Notes: a model not told the origin generated them from the letters alone. A DNA stretch of 64,000 bases from Vreelandella piezotolerans (GCF_012427705.1 NZ_CP048602.1:3881802-3945801); one strand, 5' to 3'; counted from the stretch's first letter, positions 11,236 through 19,840 are shown. Numbers and translations are program-made.

Positions 11236-11263
11236 GCGTACGAAGCAAAGGGCGCACATAAAA

Positions 11264-11301
11264 ATATCCACAGGGGGTTTTGAATGCCCACCTGTGGATA
11301 T
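11264..11301. repeat. Inverted pair of DnaA-box-like sequences downstream of rep
   Basis: ATATCCACAGG (11264-11274) and its exact inverse CCTGTGGATAT (11291-11301) flank a 16-base loop. Each arm contains TATCCACA, so ATATCCACA differs from the DnaA box TTATCCACA at one base. It may simply be the rep terminator stem, or a paired DnaA-binding site. Confidence 0.5.
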
Positions 11302-11321
11302 CTTATAAAGAATGATGCCCC

Positions 11322-11339
11322 CACCCTACGGTTAGGGTG
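11322..11339. terminator. Small hairpin between rep and the cytochrome gene
   Basis: CACCCTA, a CGGT loop and TAGGGTG form a 7-bp stem between converging genes. No clear U-tract follows in either direction, so it is at most a weak terminator. Confidence 0.4.
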
Positions 11340-11349
11340 AGGTATCCAC

Positions 11350-12177
11350 TTACTGTACTTGCGAGACCATGTAGTCGACGACGGCCATGATCTCTTCATC
11401 GGACGCGCTGCTGCCACCGCGCGGCGGCATCACGCCCTTACCGTTGAAAACACTTTGGTAGAGTGCGTCGGTACCCTGCTCAAGGCGCGGGCCCCAGGCT
11501 TCCGCATCACCGATGGCGGGGGCACCCGCCACACCAGCGGCGTGACACGCTGCGCAGCCAATGCTGGCGTAGAGGGCTTCACCGTCTAAGCCGCTATCAC
11601 CACCGGCTGCCTCGGCATCACTGGCGGCAGTGGCTTCCTCAGCGGGCGCTTCAGTGGCTGCTTCGTTAGCCGCCATGTCGTCGCTCGCGCCTTCGTCGGC
11701 GGCTTCTGCTGTTGCTTCTGCACCGCCACCCAGTTCAGGGACTTCCATCACGGGAGAGACCAAGTGAGCAACAGCGGCTTCCATCTCTTCGTCAGAGAGG
11801 TTGGGGTTGCCGCCACGGGCAGGCATCGCGCCAATACCGTTGATGGCGTGGTCTAGCAGGGTGTCAAAGCCTTGCTCGGTGCGCTCGGCCCAGGCCGCTT
11901 CATCGCCACGTACCGGGGCACCGGCTGCGCCCGTTTCGTGGCACGCCATACAGACGTTGTTGTAAATACCGGCACCGTCAATTTCACCACCACCGCCACT
12001 GCTGGCCGCGGCCGGTGCTGCGGCCGTACCACAGTCTTGGCCTTGAAGGCAGAGTTGTCCTACCGGCGCTAGGCGCTCAGCGATTGCGTCACGCGCTGCA
12101 TCTTGGGCATAAGCACCGGATGTGCCTGCCATGACGCCGAGGGCCGCCAGCCCGCTCATGATCAGCTTAGATTTCAC
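11350..12177 (-). CDS. Exported di-haem cytochrome c5-family protein
   Basis: This is a periplasmic electron carrier with a signal peptide ending near GAYAQD and two cytochrome c domains, each with one haem site: CMACH in the first and CAACH in the second. Distal Met-containing segments AMPARGG and VMPPRGG lie after each site. The domains look like cytochrome c5 and resemble each other strongly. They are joined by an Ala/Glu-rich acidic linker of about 60 residues, fitting a halophile periplasm. The third of three closely spaced GTG codons (12177) gives MKSKLIMSG and follows AAGAGG at a good distance, so I use it (275 residues). The redox partner is not evident from the neighbours. Confidence 0.88.
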   Translation of the reverse strand: MKSKLIMSGLAALGVMAGTSGAYAQDAARDAIAERLAPVGQLCLQGQDCGTAAAPAAASSGGGGEIDGAGIYNNVCMACHETGAAGAPVRGDEAAWAERTEQGFDTLLDHAINGIGAMPARGGNPNLSDEEMEAAVAHLVSPVMEVPELGGGAEATAEAADEGASDDMAANEAATEAPAEEATAASDAEAAGGDSGLDGEALYASIGCAACHAAGVAGAPAIGDAEAWGPRLEQGTDALYQSVFNGKGVMPPRGGSSASDEEIMAVVDYMVSQVQ

Positions 12178-12454
12178 TCTCACCACCTCTTGAGTTTTAT
12201 GTAATAAACGCGTTGCGCTTCAAAACGAGTGCGTCCGTTTTTGCTTATGCTGACTACCTAGCGCTTGGAGACACCGCTCTTGCCGAAGTGCGGCCATGCC
12301 ACTGTCGATGAACGCTGCCACCGGGACACCGAAACGCCAAGACATACGTATAGAGTTAGTATACCGAGAACATAAAGGGTAAGAAAATGCTACTAAGCGC
12401 GGCAATTCAACCCACGGTAATGGTGCTCATTCGTTGCGACCGCTGAAGACGACT

Positions 12455-13351
12455 TCAATACCACCCTAACAGGCGCTCGCGCCCCCGTAGTTCGAAGCCT
12501 GTGTGGTCATATACACGCCGTGCGGGTGTGTTTTGCGCATCGACCGTTAAGCTCAGGCTCTGCGCCCCAGCCTCGGCGGCCAACGTTTGCGCATGGCCGA
12601 TGATGGCTCTCCCCAGCCCTTGGCCCCGCCATTCGGGCACCAGCCCCATCAGTTGCAGGCTCCAGTGCGAGGAAGAGGTGCCCAGTAACAATACCCCCAC
12701 CTCTCGCTGCTGGTACGTCAACCCAAACCAATGCGATGGTTGAGACGACCCCGCCTGAGCCTGAAACCCCGCCAGCAAAGTCGTCACGGGCAGTGCATCG
12801 CGCAGCGCTGGGCAATCCAACGACGCTTCCCCCACCCGCGCCAACAGAGCATGCTGCTCAGCCAGAGGAAACATCGTGAACGGACGTAACCCCAGCGATG
12901 GCTGGGGAGCAACGGAAGTTTGGCATGTCCATACCCGATGCTCCAGCGTGGCCATGGCCCGCATTCCGCCATGAACCAGCGTTCTTTCCCATGCGTCCCA
13001 CGGCGCGGGTAGTACCACGTGGCACAACGCGATGGGCTCGCGCCTTATCCACTCTCGTAGGGCGTTTAACAAGGGCAGCGCGGCATCGACGTGCTTGGGC
13101 AACCATAGCTGCGCCGTTTGGCTCGACAGCGGCTGCACCCAAGCAGCCGCGAGAATATGCTCGCCCGTCATGGCCACCCATAGGCCTCGCCAATCGGCCG
13201 AGCGGGCCGTGGTCAGGGCGTGCTGCAAATCCGCCTGCTGGGTAGCATTATGAACAGCTGCCAAATGCAGCAGCGCCTCGCGACGTCGATGCTCGGGGCA
13301 AGGTATTACCTGATGGCCGCTGGCGTGCTGGCTCTGCGCGTCATTCGTCAC
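12455..13351 (-). CDS. GNAT family N-acetyltransferase
   Basis: The 298-residue protein starts at GTG 13351 with AAGGAAG upstream. The C-terminal half is a GNAT domain. The acetyl-CoA binding motif A is LVPEWRGQGLGRAIIGHAQT, followed by LTVDAQNTPARRVYDHTGFE, typical of motif B. The N-terminal half shows weaker GNAT-like features and may be a second, degenerate domain. The substrate is unknown. It is divergent from the seven-gene cluster at 13484-19840, with about 130 bases between them. Confidence 0.8.
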   Translation of the reverse strand: MTNDAQSQHASGHQVIPCPEHRRREALLHLAAVHNATQQADLQHALTTARSADWRGLWVAMTGEHILAAAWVQPLSSQTAQLWLPKHVDAALPLLNALREWIRREPIALCHVVLPAPWDAWERTLVHGGMRAMATLEHRVWTCQTSVAPQPSLGLRPFTMFPLAEQHALLARVGEASLDCPALRDALPVTTLLAGFQAQAGSSQPSHWFGLTYQQREVGVLLLGTSSSHWSLQLMGLVPEWRGQGLGRAIIGHAQTLAAEAGAQSLSLTVDAQNTPARRVYDHTGFELRGRERLLGWY

Positions 13352-13483
13352 CGTGTACTTCCTTGGTTTGTAGACCTTTGAGATAGATCACCCTACGAAA
13401 GAGTAGTAGGCCTTTTCGAGCCGCTTAAGTTTTCGTTAAGTAAGCTCAGCGAGAGTGTCGGGAAATACGATGGAGATCGCCCG

Positions 13484-14119
13484 ATGACTCATCTACGTGC
13501 ACTGCCTCTAACGCCGTTATGCTGGCGAGAAGCACTCAGTGATCAGGAACACGCACGGCTAAAGCACCTGATACGAGCGCGTTTTGCTCAGCAACATCAG
13601 GCCACGATTCAGCACTTTTTACCGCGCCTGTTCGGGCTGTGGCAGGCCGAGCAGCCTCATGCCGCGGTGGGCGTACGCGTCGCCGACGGTGAACCGCTTT
13701 TTTTAGAACGCTACTTGAATGCCCGCGCCGAGCACGTGCTCGACGAACGCTTCGGTAGCGCTCCGCACCGCCAGGATATCGCTGAGATCGGCAATTTAGC
13801 CAGCCTGCGCCCTGGCTTGCAGCGCCCACTATTTCTCCATTTAGCCCACCAGCTTGCCGCAGAAGGCATCGCTTGGCTGCTGTTCACGGCCACCCCAGAA
13901 GTCGCCAACGGCCTGCGTCGGTTAGGCTTCGAGCCTCAACCGATCACCCCAGCCGACCCGACCCGCCTGGGGGATGAGCTTCCGCTGTGGGGACGCTATT
14001 ACGCGCATCACCCGTGGGTGATGGCGGGCGACTTACAGCGCGCCATGCGCACGTTTCAGGCCTCTGGTATGCCATCGAACCTTACTTGGCAGGAGGTGGC
14101 CCATGCCCGCTCAGCCTAA
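13484..14119 (+). CDS. Thermostable hemolysin (delta-VPH) family protein, GNAT/LuxI-like
   Basis: The 211-residue product matches the thermostable hemolysin family named after a Vibrio protein. Typical segments are LFLERYL, IAEIGNLASLRPGLQRPLFL, LLFTATPEVANGLRRLGFEP and WGRYYAHHPWVMAGD. The EIGNLA block and FTAT strand resemble the acyltransferase fold of GNAT and LuxI-type synthases, so an acyl-transfer role seems more likely than true haemolysis; that is inference. It is the first gene of a coupled operon and overlaps the next gene by 17 bases. There is no signal peptide, so it is probably cytoplasmic. Confidence 0.8.
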   Translation: MTHLRALPLTPLCWREALSDQEHARLKHLIRARFAQQHQATIQHFLPRLFGLWQAEQPHAAVGVRVADGEPLFLERYLNARAEHVLDERFGSAPHRQDIAEIGNLASLRPGLQRPLFLHLAHQLAAEGIAWLLFTATPEVANGLRRLGFEPQPITPADPTRLGDELPLWGRYYAHHPWVMAGDLQRAMRTFQASGMPSNLTWQEVAHARSA

Positions 14120-15563
14120 CGCCTTACTGGCACGTATCGAACGCTATGCGTCCCGCGCGTCTCAACGAATCGCACTGACCGACGGACGTCTGGCGCTCTC
14201 GTACGCGGACGTGCTCGAGCAGATCGGTCGCCGCCGCCAGCGGCTGCGCGACGTTGACGCACGGCGGGTCGCCCTGGCGCTGGATAACGGCTTGGAGTGG
14301 GCACTATGGGACTTGGCGCTGATGATGGAAGCGTGCGTAGCCGTGCCCATTCCCGAGTTTTTCAGCGACCAGCAGCGCCGCCACATCGTACAGCAAGCCG
14401 GTCTCGATAGCTGGATTGGCCACGGCGGCGCCCCCTACGGCTTTGAACCCAGCGACGACGCTGCCATCCAGCGACGTCACGTCGAACATCCCCCCGCGTT
14501 ACAGACAGGCACCACACGCATCACGTTTACCTCGGGCACTAGCGGCGCGCCTAAAGGGGTGTGCTTGGATAATCAGGCGCTACTGGCCGTCACGGAAAGC
14601 CTTGCCAGCGTCGTGGCACCGCTCGATATCCGTCGTCATCTCGCACTGCTGCCACTCTCTACGCTGTTGGAAAACATCGGTGGCCTTTACCTACCGCTGT
14701 GGTTAGGGGCCTGTAGCGTACTGCCCGGCATGGTAGAACTCGGTTGGCAGGGTGCTAGCGGTTTTCAAGCTCCCCTCGCCCTCGAGGCAATCGACCGTTA
14801 CCAGCCCAATAGCCTGATCGCCGTTCCACAGCTGCTACAGGCACTGGTGGATGAAGCCCCCAAGGCGCCCCGTAGCCTCTGCTTTGTGGCGGTGGGCGGG
14901 GCGACGGTGGCACCGACCCTGCTGGCCAATGCCCAGCAAAGCGGCTGGCCGGTGTACGAAGGCTACGGTTTATCGGAGTGTACGTCGGTGGTGTGCCTGA
15001 ACCGGCCTGGCGAACCGAACTGCGGCGTCGGCCGCCCGTTGCCACACGCGCAGGTTCGGCTGGATGACAGCGGCCAACTACTCGTGCGCGGCGCCCTGAT
15101 GCTGGGCTATCTCGGTGAAGCGCCCAATGGCGAGTGGTATGCCACTGGCGATATCGGTCAGTGGCACGGCGATGCGATTTTGCTCGACGGCCGCCAACGG
15201 GAGGTGTTCATCACCGCTTACGGGCGCAACGTCAATCCGCAGTGGGTCGAGGGTGAGCTCTGCACGCAGCCCGTCATTGCACAGGCCATGGTCTACGGCG
15301 AAGCATTGCCCGCTAACCGTGCGCTGATCGTCCCCGCCTCTGCCCGCATCACCGATGCCGATATTAGCGCAGCCATAGAGGCTGCCAATCGAGCGCTGCC
15401 CGACTATGCCCAGGTGCATGCCTGGCAGCGTGCCGCCCCTTTTACTCCGCACAACCAGCAACTGACAGCCAATGGCCGACTGCGCCGCGACACGCTTTTG
15501 GCAGCCTATGGCCATTGGCTTCAGAGCGCCCCACACACCCTCAAAGAAGGAGCAACACCATGA
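14103..15563 (+). CDS. AMP-binding acyl ligase (ANL superfamily)
   Basis: The 486-residue protein belongs to the acyl-CoA synthetase/adenylation superfamily. The phosphate loop TFTSGTSGAPKGVCLD is at about residues 141-156. Further motifs are YEGYGLSECTSVV, YATGD (A7) and GRQREVFITAYGRNVNP (A8 hinge). The A10 motif normally ends in NGK with the catalytic lysine, but here it reads NGRLRRD with Arg459. That change may impair adenylation or shift the half-reaction, or may be tolerated. It is shorter than typical long-chain enzymes. A carboxylic acid, perhaps a fatty acid, is the likely substrate. The ATG overlaps the previous gene, and ATGA couples it to the next. Confidence 0.88.
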   Translation: MPAQPNALLARIERYASRASQRIALTDGRLALSYADVLEQIGRRRQRLRDVDARRVALALDNGLEWALWDLALMMEACVAVPIPEFFSDQQRRHIVQQAGLDSWIGHGGAPYGFEPSDDAAIQRRHVEHPPALQTGTTRITFTSGTSGAPKGVCLDNQALLAVTESLASVVAPLDIRRHLALLPLSTLLENIGGLYLPLWLGACSVLPGMVELGWQGASGFQAPLALEAIDRYQPNSLIAVPQLLQALVDEAPKAPRSLCFVAVGGATVAPTLLANAQQSGWPVYEGYGLSECTSVVCLNRPGEPNCGVGRPLPHAQVRLDDSGQLLVRGALMLGYLGEAPNGEWYATGDIGQWHGDAILLDGRQREVFITAYGRNVNPQWVEGELCTQPVIAQAMVYGEALPANRALIVPASARITDADISAAIEAANRALPDYAQVHAWQRAAPFTPHNQQLTANGRLRRDTLLAAYGHWLQSAPHTLKEGATP

Positions 15564-16252
15564 CCGCTTACCAACAGCTGCAAGACGCCACCCAAGAAGC
15601 ACGTCATTGGCTACTGACGACGCCCATCGTCAATCGCGCCTTGGCGGGTAACGTCACACGAGAGGAGTATCTTGCGTTTCTCGGCCAGGCGTATCACCAC
15701 GTGCGCTTCACCGTACCACTGATGATGGCCTGCGGTGCACGACTGCCTGACCATCTGAACTGGCTACGTACTGCGCTGGTCGAGTACATCGAAGAGGAGA
15801 ACGGCCACGAGCAGTGGATTCTGGACGATATCCGCGCCGCTGGCGGTAACGCGGACGCCGCCGCAGCGGCCACCCCAGACCCCGCCACGCGGCTGATGGT
15901 GGCCTGGATTCGCGATACGGTCGAGCATGGTAATCCCGTGGCCTTTTTTGGCATGGTGCAGGTACTCGAGGGCACCAGCACGGCGCTGGCGACCCAGGCC
16001 GCCGAACGCTTACAGGCGAGCCTCTCGCTGCCCGATAGCGCCGTGCGCTATCTCACTTCCCACGGCAGTCTGGATATTGGCCACCTGGCGTTTTTCGAAG
16101 AACAGATCAATCGGTTAGGCACGGAGGACCTGGCCGTGGTGATCGATAGTGCCAACATGTTTTATCGCCTGTACGGCGCGATGTTTAGAGGCATCGAGGC
16201 ACGCTGTGCAGGTCACAGCGCGGCAGAGGAGCTGAGCCATGCGCTGGCCTAG
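15560..16252 (+). CDS. Haem-oxygenase-like diiron (HDO) / TenA-family protein
   Basis: The start at ATG 15560 has AAGAAGGAG upstream and gives 230 residues. The helical protein carries the metal-ligand pattern of haem-oxygenase-like diiron enzymes: E80-x2-H83 in EEENGHEQW, E137 in VLEG, and H168-x3-D172-x2-H175 in HGSLDIGH. This order and spacing are close to those I recall for UndA, which decarboxylates fatty acids to 1-alkenes; other members oxidise amino-acid or nucleotide substrates. An oxidative step on the product of the adjacent acyl ligase is plausible. It overlaps the ligase by 4 bases and the SDR gene by 14. Confidence 0.85.
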   Translation: MTAYQQLQDATQEARHWLLTTPIVNRALAGNVTREEYLAFLGQAYHHVRFTVPLMMACGARLPDHLNWLRTALVEYIEEENGHEQWILDDIRAAGGNADAAAAATPDPATRLMVAWIRDTVEHGNPVAFFGMVQVLEGTSTALATQAAERLQASLSLPDSAVRYLTSHGSLDIGHLAFFEEQINRLGTEDLAVVIDSANMFYRLYGAMFRGIEARCAGHSAAEELSHALA

Positions 16253-17066
16253 CGAGGGGACGCTGACTGACGGGTGGGCCAACCAGCGGGTGCTGTTGAC
16301 CGGGGCTAGCGGCGGCATCGGTGCCGCCCTGGCCGAGGCACTGGTTCAGCGTGGCGCACGGCTACTGATCACGGGCCGCAACCCAACGGCACTCGATGCG
16401 CTGGTCGCGCAGTTTCCCGAGCACATCGACGCGGTGTGCGCCGACTTGACCCTTGCCGAGGATCGCCACCGCCTCATCGGAGCGGCTCATCTAGCTGGCT
16501 GCAACATGCTGATCAATGCGGCGGGGAGCAATCAGACAGGCTTTTTCGACACGACCACTGACGCTGACATCGAGCAGCTCATTACCATCAACCTGACCGC
16601 CACACTGCAGCTGACCCGCGCCCTGCTGCCGCAACTGATGGCCCATCCCCAGGCGACCATCGTGACGATCGGCTCTACGTTTGGTCAGTTGGGTTATCCA
16701 GGCCAAGTCTCCTACTGTGCCACCAAGTTCGCGCTACGCGGCTTTAGCGAAGCGTTACGACGTGAACTGGCCGATACGCGGGTACGAGTCATATACATCG
16801 CTCCTCGCGCCACGCGCACTGCCATGAATTCGCCGCAAACCGACGCGCTGAACGCGGCGCTGGGTAACGCCGTCGATATGCCCAGCGCGGTGGCGCTGGC
16901 AATCGTCCGGGCTGTCGAACATCGCCGCGAGGAGCTGCAAATTGGTCGACAGGAGCGTTTCTTTACCCGCTTGAACTCCCTTTGGCCAGGCGCGGTGGAT
17001 CGCGCCCTGCTACGTCAACTTCCCATGATTCGCCGCTTTGTGACTTCGAAGGAGCCCACACCATGA
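16239..17066 (+). CDS. Short-chain dehydrogenase/reductase
   Basis: This is a classical SDR of 275 residues. The cofactor motif TGASGGIG is at residues 21-28, INAAG at about 92-96, the catalytic Ser146 lies in TIGSTFGQ, and Tyr159/Lys163 lie in YCATK. A basic C-terminal extension after residue 230 (FFTRLNSLWP...) may contact membrane, as in SDRs acting on lipids; that is inference. It probably reduces or oxidises an intermediate of the pathway formed by its neighbours. It overlaps genes on both sides, so it is translationally coupled. Confidence 0.92.
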   Translation: MRWPSEGTLTDGWANQRVLLTGASGGIGAALAEALVQRGARLLITGRNPTALDALVAQFPEHIDAVCADLTLAEDRHRLIGAAHLAGCNMLINAAGSNQTGFFDTTTDADIEQLITINLTATLQLTRALLPQLMAHPQATIVTIGSTFGQLGYPGQVSYCATKFALRGFSEALRRELADTRVRVIYIAPRATRTAMNSPQTDALNAALGNAVDMPSAVALAIVRAVEHRREELQIGRQERFFTRLNSLWPGAVDRALLRQLPMIRRFVTSKEPTP

Positions 17067-17740
17067 CGCGTTCGATCGACATGTTCACTACGAAGGCTTT
17101 GCGTCGCACGCTGTTCGCCACCGCTGTTGGACTGTTCAGCCTGCCCAGCGTTGCCAGCGACCTCGACACGCCGACAGTCGCCGACACCCTAGCAGAGTTA
17201 CAACAGCGCTGGGCAGAGATTCAATACGCCTTACCACAGGAGCAGCAAGAAGCCGCCTTGAGCCAGTTAGGGGATGACGCCGACCAGTGGGTCGAGCGCT
17301 ATCCGGAAGCTGCCGAGCTGCATATTTGGGCAGGTATCGTTCGCTCCAGCGAAGCGGGGGCCAATGGTGGGCTGGGCGCGCTGGGACTGGTGAAGGAAGC
17401 CAAACGAGAGTTCGAGACGGCGCTCGAGCTCGATCCGCTGGCGCTCGAAGGCTCGGCGTATACCAGCTTGGGAGCGCTCTACTACCAAGTACCCGGCTGG
17501 CCGATTGGGTTCGGCGATGACGAGAAAGCCGAGTGGCATTTGCAGCGCGCTTTGGCCATTAATCCCGAAGGGATCGACAGCCTCTATTTCTGGGGCGACT
17601 ATTTACATGAGCAAGGCCGCGATGCCGAAGCACGCCAAGTCTTGGAGAGTGCGCTCTTGGCACCGCCCAGAGAGGGCCGCGAATTGGCCGATAGCGGCCG
17701 CCGTGGCGAGATACGTCAGCTACTCGCTGAGCTAGAATAG
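17063..17740 (+). CDS. Exported TPR-like protein
   Basis: ATG 17063 overlaps the SDR stop codon as ATGA and has GGAG nearby, giving 225 residues. The N-terminus is basic and then hydrophobic (TLFATAVGLFSLPSVAS), a likely signal peptide cleaved near residue 32. The rest is helical with TPR-like repeats: EAKREFETALELDPLALEGS, KAEWHLQRALAINPEGIDSL and DAEARQVLESALLAPP. A periplasmic scaffold or sensor role for the pathway is possible. It has no known catalytic motif. Confidence 0.75.
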   Translation: MTRSIDMFTTKALRRTLFATAVGLFSLPSVASDLDTPTVADTLAELQQRWAEIQYALPQEQQEAALSQLGDDADQWVERYPEAAELHIWAGIVRSSEAGANGGLGALGLVKEAKREFETALELDPLALEGSAYTSLGALYYQVPGWPIGFGDDEKAEWHLQRALAINPEGIDSLYFWGDYLHEQGRDAEARQVLESALLAPPREGRELADSGRRGEIRQLLAELE

Positions 17741-17762
17741 CCCCGATAGAACAAGGAGCCTT

Positions 17763-18440
17763 ATGCGCATTTTGTTGGTAGAAGACGACCCTAGCTTAGC
17801 CTCGGGTATCCGTTTGGCGTTAAAGCCCGAACACTACACCGTGGACCACCTGAGCGATGGGGCGACCGCGCTCAATGCGCTCACCGAGGGCGAGCCGTTC
17901 GATGCGGTGATTCTCGACCTGGGATTACCGCGCCTGGACGGCATGGAAGTGCTGAATGCCGTGCGTCGTCACGGCAGTCACGTTCCCATTCTCGTTCTCA
18001 CTGCCCGCGATGCGGTGGATAACCGCATCGCGGGGCTCGACGCAGGGGCCGACGACTACCTCACCAAACCCTTCGAGGTGGCTGAGCTCAAGGCCCGTTT
18101 GCGCGCTCTGTTACGGCGCAGTCAAGGACAAACCAGCAGCCTGCTCACCTATCGGGGGATTACGCTAGATCCTCATACGCTGCACGTTGGCTACCAGGGG
18201 GCGTCCGTAACGCTATCTCGCCGCGAGCTGACGCTACTGCAGGAGTTCATGAGCCATCCCGGCCGCGTCTTCACCCGCGACACGCTCACGCGGCTCGTCT
18301 ACGGCTGGGAAGAGGACGTCGAGAGCAATGCCATCGAGGTGCATATTCACCATCTGCGGCGAAAGCTGTTTTCCGATGCCATCCGCACGGTGCGCGGCAT
18401 TGGCTACGTCATGGACAAACCCGCTAAGGACGAGGCATGA
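17763..18440 (+). CDS. OmpR-family response regulator
   Basis: The 225-residue regulator has an N-terminal receiver domain with acidic pocket EDD near residue 8, the phospho-acceptor Asp in VILDLGLPRLDG (about residue 51) and the switch Lys in LTKPFE. It is followed by an OmpR-type winged helix containing LSRRELTLLQEFM and VHIHHLRRKL. QseB/PmrA/TctD-like regulators are nearest in appearance. It lies 22 bases after the TPR gene and overlaps the kinase gene by 4 bases, so it probably controls the preceding biosynthetic genes. Confidence 0.93.
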   Translation: MRILLVEDDPSLASGIRLALKPEHYTVDHLSDGATALNALTEGEPFDAVILDLGLPRLDGMEVLNAVRRHGSHVPILVLTARDAVDNRIAGLDAGADDYLTKPFEVAELKARLRALLRRSQGQTSSLLTYRGITLDPHTLHVGYQGASVTLSRRELTLLQEFMSHPGRVFTRDTLTRLVYGWEEDVESNAIEVHIHHLRRKLFSDAIRTVRGIGYVMDKPAKDEA

Positions 18441-19840
18441 CATCGATTCGTCAACGCACGCTGGGGCTGGCACTCTTGGTGTTTGGCGTCAGCATGCTGG
18501 TCATTGGCTTCATCAGCTACCGCTATGCCGCGCACGAAATCGAAGAACTCTACGATGCCAGCCTGGCCCAAAATGCGCGCCTGCTGGAAGGGCTGCTGCA
18601 AGCACCGCTACCCGATGACGACCGCGACATTCTGCTGAACAGCCTCGAAGAGGCATTGCTTCGCGCCGAGCAGTCGGATAAACGCTTTGCGGGCCATCGC
18701 TACGAAAGCAAGCTCGCCTTTCAATTATGGGAAGAGGACCGTCTGCTGCTGCGCTCTGCCAGCGCGCCGCACACCCCATTGGTTCAGCAACCCGCCGGTT
18801 ACTCGACGCTCACGGTCAATGAGTATGCTTGGCGCGTGTACGTGCTGGATGTTCCCAACAGCACCAAACGGGTGGTCGTCAGCGAGCGCGAGGACGTGCG
18901 TGGCGAGCTGATCAGCGCCGTGGCGCTGCGTACCCTGATGCCCGACCTCATCGGGCTGCCCTTTCTAACGCTGCTGCTATGGTGGTCCATTGGCTGGGGG
19001 CTGGCACCTTTGTCTCGCCTGGCCGAGCAGATCCGTAACCGCGATCCGCACAATCTCAAACCATTACCGCTCTATCCGATGCCCCAGGAGTTGGGCACCA
19101 TCGCTGGCGCCCTGAATCGACTGCTGGAGCGGCTGCGCCAACTGCGCGTGCGCGAACAGCGCTTCATTGCCGATGCCGCCCACGAGCTGCGCACTCCCTT
19201 GGCCGTGCTGGATCTTCATGCCCAGAACGCCCTGGCGGCCGATAACGCCGAAGATCGTGAAGAGTCGCTGCATCACTTGCGCAGCGGGGTGGCTCGCTCG
19301 ACGCGTCTCGTGTCCCAGCTGCTTACTCTGGCGCGCCTCGATCCCGAAGAGGAGCCGCTGCCAGAGCTACGCTACGCCAACGTCCTGCTGGAAACCCAGG
19401 AAACCCTGGCCAAGCTCTCGCCACTGGCCGCCGAACGCCAGCAACAGCTGCTGCTCGATGCCGATGAGCACGCCGACTGGCGTATGGAGGAGGAGCCCGG
19501 CGCCATCGAAACGCTGATACAAAACCTGGTGGGTAACGCGATACAGCACTCTCCAGATCAGAGCACCATCACGGTGACGCTCGACGCGACTCCCCAGGGG
19601 ATGACGATCATGGTCGACGATCAAGGTCCGGGCATCCCCGCCCAAGCGCGCAGTCGGGTCATCGAACGCTTCCAGCGTGCAGGCCCGGGAGCGGGTGCGG
19701 GGCTCGGGCTTTCCATCGTCGAGCGTTTGGTCAAACGCCACGAAGGCTTGTTGCGGTTGGAAGAGGCTCCAAACGGCGGCCTGCGGGTGAGAGCGGTCGT
19801 GGCAAGAGATGCGTTGACGCAGCGCCAGGCAAAAGAATGA
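18437..19840 (+). CDS. Membrane sensor histidine kinase
   Basis: The 467-residue kinase has a first membrane segment at about residues 9-30, a periplasmic 2CSK_N-like region of some 130 residues, a second membrane segment near LIGLPFLTLLLWWSIGWGL, and a HAMP-like linker. The H-box AAHELRTPLAVLDLHAQN, N-box LIQNLVGNAIQHS, DQGPGIP and GLGLSIVERL follow. It resembles QseC/TctE. ATGA overlap with the response regulator shows they form a cognate pair. The ligand could be the operon's product or a precursor; that is inference. Confidence 0.93.
   Translation: MTSIRQRTLGLALLVFGVSMLVIGFISYRYAAHEIEELYDASLAQNARLLEGLLQAPLPDDDRDILLNSLEEALLRAEQSDKRFAGHRYESKLAFQLWEEDRLLLRSASAPHTPLVQQPAGYSTLTVNEYAWRVYVLDVPNSTKRVVVSEREDVRGELISAVALRTLMPDLIGLPFLTLLLWWSIGWGLAPLSRLAEQIRNRDPHNLKPLPLYPMPQELGTIAGALNRLLERLRQLRVREQRFIADAAHELRTPLAVLDLHAQNALAADNAEDREESLHHLRSGVARSTRLVSQLLTLARLDPEEEPLPELRYANVLLETQETLAKLSPLAAERQQQLLLDADEHADWRMEEEPGAIETLIQNLVGNAIQHSPDQSTITVTLDATPQGMTIMVDDQGPGIPAQARSRVIERFQRAGPGAGAGLGLSIVERLVKRHEGLLRLEEAPNGGLRVRAVVARDALTQRQAKE

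Noticed and set aside
12220..12405. Minus-strand open frame of 61 codons upstream of the cytochrome gene
   Set aside because: No homology, no Shine-Dalgarno and it occupies the probable promoter region of the cytochrome gene.
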